DNA from: Chengkuizengella axinellae
Lineage (GTDB): Bacteria > Bacillota > Bacilli > Paenibacillales > KCTC-33759
Direction: 5' to 3'
Length of the DNA stretch: 54,280 nt
Assembly (NCBI RefSeq): GCF_030730905.1
Contig: NZ_JAVAMP010000021.1
Span: 1 to 54,280 of the forward strand
Shown: piece after piece, positions 1 to 8,288 of the stretch
Layout of the letters: every line of letters starts with the position of its first letter
Position numbering within the stretch: the stretch's first letter is position 1
The notes under the pieces: generated by a model
What the model was told of the DNA's origin: nothing
The model's input: the letters and a program-made list of their open reading frames with translations, nothing else
Databases searched by the model: none
Position numbers and translations under genes: made by a program

Positions 1-247
1 TTTACTCACTACAGTGTCTTTTTTTAGACCGTATTTTGATTTCATATTTTTTTAATCATTTTATCCTGGACTTTGTAGAAAGCATTAACCACAAAGTAGT
101 CAAACACCTTTCCATTTAATGCACATATAATGATTGAAATTAGAGCCGCAGAAGGGAATTTTGAAAATATTGTTTTAAAACAAATTTGGAAGTTTAAGAG
201 GATAGATAATGTGGCATAATGATAGAAAAAGCAAGGGTGGGAAGTCT

Positions 248-433
248 ATGGAGAGTGAGTTAGACTATACCTGTATAGTATGTGAAAAGCAGAATGGAAA
301 GGGAATTATGATATGTTCTCAATTTATTTGTAATGATTGCGAGTCTGAGATAATACGTACAGATGTAAACGATGCAAAGTATTCATTTTATATTCAAAAA
401 CTAAAAAGAATAGGGTATAAAAATATAATTTAG
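248..433 (+). CDS. csfB: Anti-sigma-G factor Gin (CsfB)
   Basis: Small zinc-binding anti-sigma factor of about 61 residues. In Bacillus, CsfB/Gin holds sigma-G (and sigma-E in the mother cell) inactive until engulfment is complete. The protein shows two CxxC pairs (CIVCEK near residues 9-14 and CNDCES in the middle) and the family pattern GI-x5-FIC, followed by the YSFYIQKLK tail. I chose the ATG at 248 because it matches the length and N-terminus of the B. subtilis protein; an in-frame ATG at 209 with a better ribosome binding site (GAGG, 7 nt spacing) would add 13 residues. It stands at the same place before tmk as in B. subtilis, but xpaC and yaaN, which follow it there, are absent. No clear sigma-F promoter was found. 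Confidence 0.85.
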   Translation: MESELDYTCIVCEKQNGKGIMICSQFICNDCESEIIRTDVNDAKYSFYIQKLKRIGYKNII

Positions 434-486
434 TTTCTAGCTCAAATGTAATGAACATCTAACTACACATAAATATGTTCACAAAT

Positions 487-513
487 AACCGTCTTTGATG
501 TGACGGTTTTTTT
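487..513 (+). terminator. Intrinsic terminator after csfB
   Basis: Perfect 7-bp stem AACCGTC/GACGGTT with an 8-nt loop, followed by a run of T. It ends the csfB transcript. Confidence 0.85.
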
Positions 514-545
514 GATAACGTAAGAATTTTATAGGTTTATAAATA
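514..545 (+). repeat. Post-terminator AT-rich repeat, copy A
   Basis: Begins ATAACGTAAGAATTTTATA directly after the T run of the csfB terminator. It resembles the copies at 10438, 28364, 29808 and 29911, which also follow terminators. This copy is short and degenerate. Function unknown. Confidence 0.5.
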
Positions 546-637
546 TAATGATAGTGTATTTCATTTCCTAATTATCATGTTAATATTAAAGGGAAGAGAT
601 AAGACTAATTTTAAACTCGGAGAGGAAATTCAATAAA

Positions 638-2095
638 ATGAATCAACACAAAGCTCCCTTGTATGATATGTTAAAGCAATACCATATGGATAACAAAGCT
701 AGTTTTCATGTACCAGGGCACAAATTTGGTAGAGCATTAAATAAAGAGGAGCAGTATTATTTTAAACAAATTATGGAGATAGATTATACAGAAATTACAG
801 GTTTAGATGATCTGCATGATGCACAGGGAGTTATTGAAGAATCACAAGAGCTTGCCGCTCATTGTTTTGGTGCCGAGGAAAGTTTTTTTTTAATTAATGG
901 AAGTACAGTCGGTAATCTTGCCATGATCTTATCTGTATGTGAACGAGATGATTTGATCATCGTTCAAAGAAATGTACATAAATCTATAATTAACGGGCTT
1001 ATTTTAGCTGAAGCAAAAATTGTATTTTTGCCTCCTAACTTAGATAAAAACACGGATCTGGACTTTGGAATCGATGAGAAGACGTTGCAAACGACATTAG
1101 TTCAGTATCCTAATGCTAAGGCGGTATTACTAACCAATCCAAATTATTTTGGGATAGGGATGGATTTGAAAGACATTGCTAAATTAGTTCATCAAAATAA
1201 CATCCCTTTATTAATTGATGAGGCACATGGAGCTCATTATGGGTTTCATCCTGCTTTACCTGATTCGGCATTGTTTAGCGGTGCAGATGCGGTCGTTCAA
1301 TCCACGCATAAAATGTTAACTTCTATGACGATGAGTGGTATGCTTCATGTTCAAGGGAATTTGATAGATAGAGAAAAAATTCGTCATTATCTAACAATGC
1401 TGCAAAGTTCAAGTCCATCGTATCCCCTAATGGCATCTTTAGACATCAGTCGCAGATGGATAAGCACAGAAGGAAGAAGGAGGATATCTATTGTTCAAAA
1501 TATGATAACAGGGTTTAAAGAGAAAATGGAGAAATTGCATTGGTTTGAAATCGTGAATAGTACGAAATATACTGATAAGAAATACACTCAAGATCCTTTT
1601 AAAATAATCATAAGGGATCTAACAACAACATTATCAGGTTATGAATTACAAGCGGAGATAGAAAAACGACAATGCATGGTGGAAATGGCGAACCCAAGGT
1701 TTGTATTAATCGTTTGTAGTGTTTCAACGCAAGAAGAGGACTTGCAAAAATTATTAGATGCATTGAGGGATATATCAGATGAATTCAGTTTGAAAAAGAA
1801 GGAACTGAGGGAAAACATAACGAATAGTATTTATGAAACGAATTTCACAAAATTAAATCCACCTATGCAAATGAAACGCAATATAACTCATACTGAGGTT
1901 GTAAATATAAATGAGGCATTGAACTCTATGTCTGCTGAAATGGTCATTCCATATCCACCAGGTATCCCCATACTTTACCCAGGAGAGATGATTACATCAG
2001 AAGTGTTAATAAAGATAAAGCAATTCATAGACTCAGGAGCTTATTTTCAAGGGTCTAAAGAATTAAAAAATAATCAGATCAAAATTGTGAAATAA
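638..2095 (+). CDS. Orn/Lys/Arg decarboxylase family protein (SpeA/YaaO-like)
   Basis: PLP-dependent fold type I decarboxylase of 485 residues. It carries the N-terminal substrate-site signature FHVPGHKFG (about residues 23-32), the PLP-contact motif IDEAHGAHYGFHP (about 193-205), and STHKM (about 223-227), whose lysine forms the Schiff base. The C-terminal domain holds YPPGIPILYPGE, typical of the family. The family decarboxylates arginine, lysine or ornithine to polyamine precursors; the substrate cannot be told from sequence by eye. B. subtilis has yaaO at the same place before tmk, and YaaO is the nearest positional equivalent. The length matches the short Gram-positive form, which lacks the N-terminal response-regulator-like wing domain of enterobacterial enzymes. 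Start is ATG with GGAGAGG upstream at a rather long spacing. Confidence 0.85.
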   Translation: MNQHKAPLYDMLKQYHMDNKASFHVPGHKFGRALNKEEQYYFKQIMEIDYTEITGLDDLHDAQGVIEESQELAAHCFGAEESFFLINGSTVGNLAMILSVCERDDLIIVQRNVHKSIINGLILAEAKIVFLPPNLDKNTDLDFGIDEKTLQTTLVQYPNAKAVLLTNPNYFGIGMDLKDIAKLVHQNNIPLLIDEAHGAHYGFHPALPDSALFSGADAVVQSTHKMLTSMTMSGMLHVQGNLIDREKIRHYLTMLQSSSPSYPLMASLDISRRWISTEGRRRISIVQNMITGFKEKMEKLHWFEIVNSTKYTDKKYTQDPFKIIIRDLTTTLSGYELQAEIEKRQCMVEMANPRFVLIVCSVSTQEEDLQKLLDALRDISDEFSLKKKELRENITNSIYETNFTKLNPPMQMKRNITHTEVVNINEALNSMSAEMVIPYPPGIPILYPGEMITSEVLIKIKQFIDSGAYFQGSKELKNNQIKIVK

Positions 2096-2129
2096 CAAAT
2101 CAAAAATTCAGTCAACAAGGAGGTTTGTT

Positions 2130-2780
2130 GTGAACGGTTTATTTATTACTTTTGAAGGACCAGATGGTTCTGGAAAAACCACTCAAATACAACAACTATC
2201 AAAAACATTAATTAATCAAGGATACGATGTCGTTACAACAAGAGAACCAGGAGGGACAAGAATCAGTGATCTGATAAGAAATATCCTTCTATCAACAGAA
2301 TATCAAGAAATGCAAGATCAAACAGAAGTGTTACTATATGCTGCTTCTAGGGCACAACATGTTCATGAAATTATTATTCCTGCATTAAAGGAAAATAAAA
2401 TCGTATTGTGTGATCGTTACATTGACGCCAGTATGGCATATCAATCTGTAGGATTGGGAATTAATCAAAAAACAATAAAAGATATCAATCACTTTGCAAG
2501 CTCTGGATTACAGCCTGAACGCACTTACATGATGGATGTGAGTGTGAAGGAAAGTCAAAATAGATTATTACAAAGAACGAGTAAGCAAGGAGAAATAATT
2601 TTAGATCGAATAGAACAAAAAGCCCATGATTATCATAAAAAGGTAAGAGAAGGTTTTTTAGAAATAGCAAAAAAAAATCCACAAAGAGTATGTCTGATCA
2701 ATGCAAACCAGCCAGTTGATATTATTTCTGAAGAAATAGTAAAAGATATTACTTCTATATTAGCAGATAGAAATATGTAA
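2130..2780 (+). CDS. tmk: Thymidylate kinase
   Basis: Phosphorylates dTMP to dTDP with ATP in the cytoplasm, the last specific step before dTTP. The 216-residue protein opens with LFITFEGPDGSGKTTQ, containing the P-loop, then TREPGGT, and the DRYIDASMAYQ motif that binds the nucleotide base and sugar; a LID-like LDRIE segment lies near residue 152. Start is GTG at 2130 with a strong AAGGAGG 8 nt upstream. It sits 34 nt after the decarboxylase gene and heads the tmk-darA-yaaR-holB-ricT-yabA run conserved across Bacillales. Confidence 0.97.
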   Translation: MNGLFITFEGPDGSGKTTQIQQLSKTLINQGYDVVTTREPGGTRISDLIRNILLSTEYQEMQDQTEVLLYAASRAQHVHEIIIPALKENKIVLCDRYIDASMAYQSVGLGINQKTIKDINHFASSGLQPERTYMMDVSVKESQNRLLQRTSKQGEIILDRIEQKAHDYHKKVREGFLEIAKKNPQRVCLINANQPVDIISEEIVKDITSILADRNM

Positions 2781-2886
2781 AACTTATTTCTATCTTAAGG
2801 ATTTTTATTCTACTGGTATACTGGGGTAAGCAGGAACCCTAATGAAAACGAATAGTAGTTTAAACAATTTTAAAGTATAATTGTAG

Positions 2887-3228
<342 letters not shown>

Positions 3229-3245
3229 AGGAAGGTATTAAAACA

Positions 3246-3692
3246 TTGAAAATAAACTCTGGTTTGCGCTCCTTACAAAAAAATGTGTTGGTTTCAGATC
3301 AAACAAGCAACAATTCAATTACAATGAAAAATTTCTCCGAAACATTACAGCACCAAGAACGATTTGCATCGAGTGAACAATTAAAACAAGCTATGCTCCA
3401 AATCGAGATACAAGGTAAACGATTGACAAAATCCATGACAGTTCGGGAATTGTTCGCATATAAAAATCTTGTACGACGATTTATGGAAGAGTCTGTTCGC
3501 AACGGAATACAGCTTAAAAATAAAATCGGTAAGGATCGGAGAGGCAGAGGTAGAAGATATAAAATTCTAGAAGAAGTCGATCAGTCGTTACTACAAATGA
3601 CAGATGATTTATTAAAAAGCGAGCAAGGAAGAATAGAGATATTGCAAAAAGTAGGGGAAATTCGCGGAATGCTAATCAATCTTTTATTTTGA
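3246..3692 (+). CDS. yaaR: YaaR family protein (DUF327)
   Basis: Conserved Bacillales protein of unknown function, 148 residues, mostly helical and rich in charged residues, with no membrane segment. Recognised by its place between darA and holB and by the family-like core with VRELFAYKNLVRRFMEE and the basic GKDRRGRGRRYKILEEVDQ stretch. Start is TTG at 3246, 10 nt after GGAAGG. It lies 17 nt downstream of darA and 25 nt upstream of holB, so it is probably in the same transcript. Confidence 0.85.
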   Translation: MKINSGLRSLQKNVLVSDQTSNNSITMKNFSETLQHQERFASSEQLKQAMLQIEIQGKRLTKSMTVRELFAYKNLVRRFMEESVRNGIQLKNKIGKDRRGRGRRYKILEEVDQSLLQMTDDLLKSEQGRIEILQKVGEIRGMLINLLF

Positions 3693-3717
3693 TGTAATAA
3701 TATGAAGGGGTCGAATC

Positions 3718-4695
3718 ATGTCTTTTCATGAAATAATGAATCAAACCAAGGTGAAACAAAAGCTTCAGAATGGACTGAAAATGAATAAAGTATCACACGC
3801 ATATTTATTTACAGGACCATCAGGTACAGGGAAAAGAAAAATGGCCTTGAACTTTGCAAAGGCTATTTTTTGTATAAAAAAAATAGACGATGCTTGCGAT
3901 CAATGTATTGAATGCAAGAAATTTGAACATGGGAATCATCCACAGCTTCGTCTAGTAGAACCTGATGGAAACCATATTAAAATTGAGCAAATTAGGGAAC
4001 TGCAAAAGAATTTTTCATATAAAATGAATGAAAATCAGACTAAAATTTATATTCTTTTTAAAGCAGACAGACTGACTACGCAAGCAGCAAATAGTTTATT
4101 GAAGTTTCTGGAAGAACCTAGTTCAAATGTTGTTGCCGTTTTGATAGCGGATAATGGACAAGCTGTATTACCAACAATTCGTTCTCGTTCACAATGGATT
4201 TCTTTTCAGCCACAATTGTCAGAAAAAATGGCTGAACAACTAATTCAAGAAGGGTTTGCATCAGAATTAGTTAATAGCGGTGTTCGTTTAACGTCGGGAT
4301 TGGAAGAAGCTAGGGAGCTTATCCAATTAAATTCGTTTGCAGAAATAAGAGGCATAATGATACAATTAGCTAAGGAAAGTTTAAATAAATTTTCTGAAGC
4401 AAGTATTACTGCACAACAAAAAATATTTAAATCCAATCTTACAGACGAGCTAAATGTACTTTTAGATTTATTTATATTATGGTTTAAAGATATCATTCAA
4501 ATACAGTGTGGCAAAAAGGATAAGCTTGTTTTTGAGGACCAGATCCCTTGGTTAGAGAAAAACGCTTTTACAAGGCAAATGAACGAATGGGTTCAGTGTA
4601 TGGAGATTGCAATAAATACAAAAAAGAAACTCCGATTTAATGTAAATCCTCAGTTAGCTCTCGATCAATTTATGATCCAAATTAAGGGGGGATGA
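3718..4695 (+). CDS. holB: DNA polymerase III subunit delta'
   Basis: Clamp-loader subunit of the replicative polymerase, an AAA+ fold protein of 325 residues. It has a P-loop-like GPSGTGKRK (about 32-40), a zinc-binding cysteine cluster (CxxCxxCxxxEHGNHP form, about 54-73), the core LLKFLEEPSSNVVAVLIAD, and the sensor-1-like TIRSRSQ, where SRS resembles the SRC arginine-finger motif. It is followed one base later by ricT. Position after yaaR matches B. subtilis. Confidence 0.95.
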   Translation: MSFHEIMNQTKVKQKLQNGLKMNKVSHAYLFTGPSGTGKRKMALNFAKAIFCIKKIDDACDQCIECKKFEHGNHPQLRLVEPDGNHIKIEQIRELQKNFSYKMNENQTKIYILFKADRLTTQAANSLLKFLEEPSSNVVAVLIADNGQAVLPTIRSRSQWISFQPQLSEKMAEQLIQEGFASELVNSGVRLTSGLEEARELIQLNSFAEIRGIMIQLAKESLNKFSEASITAQQKIFKSNLTDELNVLLDLFILWFKDIIQIQCGKKDKLVFEDQIPWLEKNAFTRQMNEWVQCMEIAINTKKKLRFNVNPQLALDQFMIQIKGG

Positions 4696-4696
4696 A

Positions 4697-5500
4697 ATGT
4701 ACTCAGTAATTGGGGTTCGCTTTAAAAAAGCGGGCAAGATTTATTATTTTGATCCAACGAATCAACCCGTTTCAAAAGACGATCATGTTATTGTAGAAAC
4801 TGCACGAGGCATAGAATACGGAACAGTCGTCATAGGGGAAAAACAAGTAGATGAATCAGACATTGTGTTACCATTGAAAAAAGTGATTCGTATAGCAAAA
4901 TCTGCAGATGTTCGAGTGATGGAAAATAATAAAAAAGATGCTAAAGAGGCTTTTTATGTTTGTTTGGATAAAATTAGTCAGCATCAATTAATTATGAAAT
5001 TAATTGATGTAGAATATACTTTTGATAGAAATAAAATTATATTTTATTTTACAGCTGAAGGAAGAGTAGATTTTCGTGAGCTTGTTAAAGATTTAGCCAG
5101 TATTTTCAAAACACGTATTGAATTAAGGCAAATTGGTGTGAGAGATGAAGCGAAGATGTTAGGTGGCATCGGTCCCTGTGGAAGAACGTTATGTTGCTCT
5201 ACTTGGCTTGGTGATTTCGAACCGGTTTCCATAAAAATGGCTAAAGATCAGAGGCTCTCATTAAATCCAACGAAAATCTCTGGTCTATGTGGTAGATTAA
5301 TGTGTTGTTTAAAGTTTGAACACGACCAATATGAAAGTGCCAAAAATGATCTGCCTAAAGTCGGAAGTTTTGTAATTACATCATTGGGTGAAGGTAAGGT
5401 TGTTTCCATTAATCCTGATAAAAATTCTGTACAAGTTAAAATTTTCGATATAGAAAAAGTGAAGGAATTGTCACTTGAAGATGTTGTTGAACAAGAATAA
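4697..5500 (+). CDS. ricT: Regulatory Fe-S protein RicT (YaaT, PSP1 domain)
   Basis: PSP1-domain protein of 267 residues. In B. subtilis RicT forms the Y-complex with RicA and RicF, carries [4Fe-4S] clusters, and acts with RNase Y in mRNA processing as well as in sporulation, competence and biofilm control. The cysteine signature is complete: Cys161, Cys166-Cys167 (GPCGRTLCCSTWLGDF) and Cys198, Cys203-Cys204 (GLCGRLMCCLKFEHDQY). The start ATG lies one base after the holB stop, with AAGGGGGG just upstream inside holB, so the two are translationally close. No ricA or ricF is in the window; both are elsewhere in B. subtilis too. Confidence 0.95.
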   Translation: MYSVIGVRFKKAGKIYYFDPTNQPVSKDDHVIVETARGIEYGTVVIGEKQVDESDIVLPLKKVIRIAKSADVRVMENNKKDAKEAFYVCLDKISQHQLIMKLIDVEYTFDRNKIIFYFTAEGRVDFRELVKDLASIFKTRIELRQIGVRDEAKMLGGIGPCGRTLCCSTWLGDFEPVSIKMAKDQRLSLNPTKISGLCGRLMCCLKFEHDQYESAKNDLPKVGSFVITSLGEGKVVSINPDKNSVQVKIFDIEKVKELSLEDVVEQE

Positions 5501-5529
5501 ATGCGGTTTTCTTAAACTGAGGTGGAATT

Positions 5530-5868
5530 GTGGAGAATAAGGATATCTATACACAGGCCAATGAACTAGAAGAGCATTTAGGCGATATATATAAAAATAT
5601 TGGCGAAATGAAAAAAAAGCTTGTGCAATTGCTTGAGGAAAATAAACGTTTAAGTTTAGAAAATCAGCAGTTGAGAACGTTGTTGAAAAAGGACCAGTCT
5701 GAAGAAGATAAAATAAAAGAGGAAATTCCTCCATCTCCTGTAATAGGAGAAGGTTACGATAATTTAGCTCGTTTGTATTATGAAGGATTTCATATTTGTA
5801 ATGTATATTATGGACACCTTAGGACAGAAGGTGACTGCCTCTTTTGTTTATCCTTTTTAAACAAATAG
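5530..5868 (+). CDS. yabA: Replication initiation control protein YabA
   Basis: Binds DnaA and DnaN and limits re-initiation of chromosome replication. The 112-residue protein has an N-terminal coiled coil with regularly spaced leucines (about residues 10-60), a charged linker, and a C-terminal zinc-binding domain of pattern H-x-C ... C-x-x-C ([20 protein letters not shown]). B. subtilis YabA is 119 residues. The start is GTG at 5530, 5 nt after GAGGTGG. It lies 29 nt after ricT and ends the holB-ricT-yabA group before a hairpin. Confidence 0.95.
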   Translation: MENKDIYTQANELEEHLGDIYKNIGEMKKKLVQLLEENKRLSLENQQLRTLLKKDQSEEDKIKEEIPPSPVIGEGYDNLARLYYEGFHICNVYYGHLRTEGDCLFCLSFLNK

Positions 5869-5884
5869 AATAAATATAATTAAT

Positions 5885-5917
5885 GTAAAACCGCAGGCTC
5901 AATTCCTGCGGTTTTAC
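5885..5917. terminator. Symmetric hairpin between yabA and trmN6
   Basis: Perfect 13-bp stem GTAAAACCGCAGG / CCTGCGGTTTTAC with a 7-nt loop. The T run on the + side is short (TTTTAC), so it may stop transcription only partly. It lies only 17 nt upstream of the trmN6 start. Confidence 0.7.
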
Positions 5918-5934
5918 AAGTTAGGAAAGGAATT

Positions 5935-6681
5935 ATGGAAAAAAATATTTCTTTAATGGAACGTGAAAGAATTGATGATTTATTAACAAAAGAATTAAAA
6001 ATTATACAGAGTGATGAGGTTTTTAGCTTTTCAATGGATGCGGTATTATTAGGACGTTTCTGTTCTGTTCCAACGAAAGGTAGGATATTAGATTTGTGTT
6101 CAGGAAATGGAGTCATTCCTCTTCTATTGTCTACAAGAACACGCGCTCAGATTACAGCGGTTGAAATTCAAGAAAAACTTGCTGATATGGCTATTCGAAA
6201 TATGGATATGAACCATTTAACAGATCAAATTTCTGTCATTCGTGGTGATTTAAAACAAATGCATTTGCAATTAGGATATGGTAAATTTGATTTAATAACG
6301 GTGAACCCTCCTTATCTACCAGCCCAGACAGGAAAGCAAAATATAAATCAGCATATTGCGATAGCTAGGCATGAAATATGTTGTACTTTAGAAGACGTTA
6401 TTTCTGCATGTAATAAATTGGTGAAAAGTGGTGGCAAGGTAGCACTTGTGCATCGTGCTTCTAGATTAGCAGATATTATTGTTTTAATGAGACAATACAA
6501 CATCGAACCCAAACGCATTCGATTTGTCCATCCTAGAATAAGTGAAGAAGCAAATATGGTTCTAGTTGAGGGAATTAGAAATGGCAAAGCGGATATGCAC
6601 ATATTAAAACCTCTAATCGTTTATAATGATCGGAATGAGTATTGTAAAGAGCTAATGGAAATTTATTATGGAGATGTGTAA
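5935..6681 (+). CDS. trmN6: tRNA1(Val) adenine-37 N6-methyltransferase family protein (YabB)
   Basis: Class I SAM-dependent methyltransferase of 248 residues. SAM motif I reads LDLCSGNGVIPLLLS (about 49-63) and the catalytic N6-adenine motif is NPPYLP (about 123-128). The family methylates the adenine next to the anticodon of tRNA; the exact target in Bacillales is inferred from homology. In B. subtilis yabB is followed by yazA, a GIY-YIG nuclease gene, and then rsmI; here yazA is missing and rsmI follows directly. Start ATG at 5935 has GGAAAGG 4-5 nt upstream. Confidence 0.9.
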   Translation: MEKNISLMERERIDDLLTKELKIIQSDEVFSFSMDAVLLGRFCSVPTKGRILDLCSGNGVIPLLLSTRTRAQITAVEIQEKLADMAIRNMDMNHLTDQISVIRGDLKQMHLQLGYGKFDLITVNPPYLPAQTGKQNINQHIAIARHEICCTLEDVISACNKLVKSGGKVALVHRASRLADIIVLMRQYNIEPKRIRFVHPRISEEANMVLVEGIRNGKADMHILKPLIVYNDRNEYCKELMEIYYGDV

Positions 6682-6682
6682 G

Positions 6683-7549
6683 ATGAATGTACAAAAAAGC
6701 TTTTCAGAAGAACAGAATAAAGGCTGCTTGTATCTTGTAGGTACCCCAATTGGAAATTTAGAAGATATATCACATAGGGCACTCAGAATATTAAAAGAAG
6801 CGGAGTGCATAGCATGTGAGGATACTAGACAAACAAGGAAGCTTTTAACTCACTTTCAAATTTCAACCCGTTTAATTAGTTACCATGAACACAATAAACA
6901 TACGAGTGGAAAAGAAATAATACGTCTTATAGAACAAGGCAGTGATTTGGCATTAGTAAGTGATGCTGGTTTGCCTGTCATATCCGACCCAGGGAATGAT
7001 TTAGTGAAACTGGCAATAGAATCTAATATTTCAATCATACCAATTCCGGGAGCTAACGCAGCTTTGTCCGCATTCATTATTTCAGGATTAGAAACAGATC
7101 AATTTACATTTTGCGGATTTTTACCTAGAGAAAAAAAGGATAAAAAGGAGAAAATTATAGAATTAGCAGATTTGGCTGGATCCATTATTTTTTATGAGTC
7201 TCCTCATCGATTAATAAATACTTTGAATGTAATGTATGAGAATTGGGGAAATCGTCAGGTATCAATAGCAAGGGAGATAACAAAAAAGTACGAAGAGGTA
7301 ATTAGAGGCACACTAGAAGAATGTATACGTTATATAAGTGAAATAAAGGTGCAAGGCGAATATTGTATTGTTGTACAGGGAAGTACAGCCAAAAAAGAAA
7401 GGAAAGATGAATTATGGTGGAGTTTGATGTCGATTAAAGAACACGTGGAACATTACATGAACCTGGAGCTTGACAAAAAAGAAGCGATGAAAAAAGTAGC
7501 AGGTGATCGAATGGTCTCTAAACGTGATATATATAATCATCTCCTTTAA
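6683..7549 (+). CDS. rsmI: 16S rRNA (cytidine-1402-2'-O)-methyltransferase
   Basis: Tetrapyrrole-methylase-fold enzyme that 2'-O-methylates C1402 in the ribosomal P site. Visible motifs are LYLVGTPIGNLEDISHRAL at the N-terminus, ACEDTRQTRKLL, LVSDAGLPVISDPG, the SAM-binding IPIPGANAALSAFIISGL, and FYESPHRL. I place the start at ATG 6683 (288 residues): GGAG lies 9 nt upstream and the product aligns with B. subtilis YabC. In-frame ATGs at 6668 and 6674 inside the end of trmN6 have poorer context. Confidence 0.95.
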   Translation: MNVQKSFSEEQNKGCLYLVGTPIGNLEDISHRALRILKEAECIACEDTRQTRKLLTHFQISTRLISYHEHNKHTSGKEIIRLIEQGSDLALVSDAGLPVISDPGNDLVKLAIESNISIIPIPGANAALSAFIISGLETDQFTFCGFLPREKKDKKEKIIELADLAGSIIFYESPHRLINTLNVMYENWGNRQVSIAREITKKYEEVIRGTLEECIRYISEIKVQGEYCIVVQGSTAKKERKDELWWSLMSIKEHVEHYMNLELDKKEAMKKVAGDRMVSKRDIYNHLL

Positions 7550-7550
7550 T

Positions 7551-7598
7551 AGAATAAAAAAATCCTGCCGTAGTTTACATATTTATATAACGGCAGGA
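7551..7598 (-). terminator. Terminator between convergent rsmI and abrB
   Basis: 9-bp stem TCCTGCCGT/ACGGCAGGA around an 18-nt AT-rich loop. On the minus strand it is followed by a seven-base T run, so it mainly serves abrB; no matching T run is seen on the + strand. Confidence 0.8.
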
Positions 7599-7651
7599 GA
7601 CAAAGGAGATATGAAAAGGTTAGAATTAACTAAATCTTCTTTTATTATATA

Positions 7652-7939
7652 CTAAATGATTTCTTTTGTCACTGAATTATCTTTTTTAGTTGAATTATAA
7701 ATTTCAATAAGTTCAGGAATTATTTCTTTACTGATCATTTTCCCTTTAAAGTAAACCAAATCATTGGCATTACCAGTGAAAATACATGCAGGCTCATATT
7801 TTTTAAGCATGACTTTTTCTCCGTCAACATAAATTTCTAGAGCGTCTTTTTCTGCAATTCCTAAAGTTCTGCGCAGCTCAATTGGTATTACTACACGACC
7901 AAGCTCGTCTACTTTTCTTACAATACCTGTGGATTTCAT
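7652..7939 (-). CDS. abrB: Transition-state regulator AbrB
   Basis: DNA-binding protein of 95 residues that represses post-exponential genes until Spo0A-P shuts it off. The swapped-hairpin DNA-binding domain is almost identical to B. subtilis AbrB: MKSTGIVRKVDELGRVVIP, ELRRTLGIAEKDALEIYVDG, LKKYEPAC. The C-terminal multimerisation half is much more divergent, as usual. It is the only minus-strand gene recognised here, divergent from tatD. A Shine-Dalgarno GAGAGGGG lies 10-11 nt before the ATG. SpoVT at 23888 is a second AbrB-type protein in the window. Confidence 0.96.
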   Translation of the reverse strand: MKSTGIVRKVDELGRVVIPIELRRTLGIAEKDALEIYVDGEKVMLKKYEPACIFTGNANDLVYFKGKMISKEIIPELIEIYNSTKKDNSVTKEII

Positions 7940-7956
7940 ATGATTTTTCCCCTCTC

Positions 7957-7985
7957 ATTATAACAAACGTCAATTTTCGACAATA
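7957..7985 (-). promoter_or_regulatory. abrB promoter region with Spo0A-type box
   Basis: Reading the minus strand, TATAAT lies at 7962-7957, 17 nt before the abrB start codon. ATTGTCGAA at 7984-7976 matches the 0A-box consensus TTTGTCRAA at 8 of 9 positions and overlaps the expected -35 area. No good -35 hexamer is visible. Repression of abrB by Spo0A-P is established in B. subtilis, which supports the reading. Confidence 0.6.
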
Positions 7986-8124
7986 TTTTCATAACTTATG
8001 ATACTAATGTTTGCCAAATTAGTCAATACTTCATTAATCATTAATTTAAGACTTTCAATGAAGTAAAATATATAATTAATAATTATGCAATATAATTCGA
8101 TTTCATGATGAATAATAACTGTAT

Positions 8125-8146
8125 GTAATGTATTTAAATACATTAC
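8125..8146. promoter_or_regulatory. 22-bp perfect palindrome in the abrB-tatD gap
   Basis: The arm GTAATGTATTT is followed at once by its exact complement, giving 22 bases of uninterrupted dyad symmetry. It has no T run and no loop, so it looks more like a protein-binding site than a terminator. The regulator is unknown. Confidence 0.5.
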
Positions 8147-8163
8147 TATAGAAAACACTAACA

Positions 8164-8203
8164 TCCGACAAACTTTTAGTAGAATATGTAGAAAATTGTC
8201 GAA
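8164..8203. promoter_or_regulatory. Two opposed Spo0A-type boxes upstream of tatD
   Basis: TTTGTCGGA on the minus strand (8172-8164) and ATTGTCGAA on the plus strand (8195-8203) each match TTTGTCRAA at 8 of 9 positions. They lie 86-125 nt before tatD and about 200 nt from the abrB start. The rest of the 349-nt gap between abrB and tatD is very AT-rich with no credible gene. Confidence 0.45.
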
Positions 8204-8288
8204 TGATATTGATAAGCAGTCATAAAGTTTTCTTTGTACTTAAAATTATGTAGACTATGGATAGGTTTATTTTGAAGGGAGTTTAATT

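Noticed and set aside
42-208. Open minus-strand frame ending at 42 with a hydrophobic, protein-like C-terminus (ends VQDKMIKKI)
   Set aside because: No start codon with a binding site is visible before it runs into csfB, I recognise no family, and AT-rich DNA readily gives such stretches. The first 247 nt otherwise show nothing I can name.
7604-7655. 14-codon open frame behind AGGAG at 7604 on the + strand
   Set aside because: Too short, located between convergent genes, and not a recognised leader peptide.
7970-8164. 64-residue minus-strand open frame upstream of abrB
   Set aside because: Low-complexity Ile/Asn-rich translation of AT-rich DNA, no family resemblance, and it covers the palindrome and regulatory boxes.
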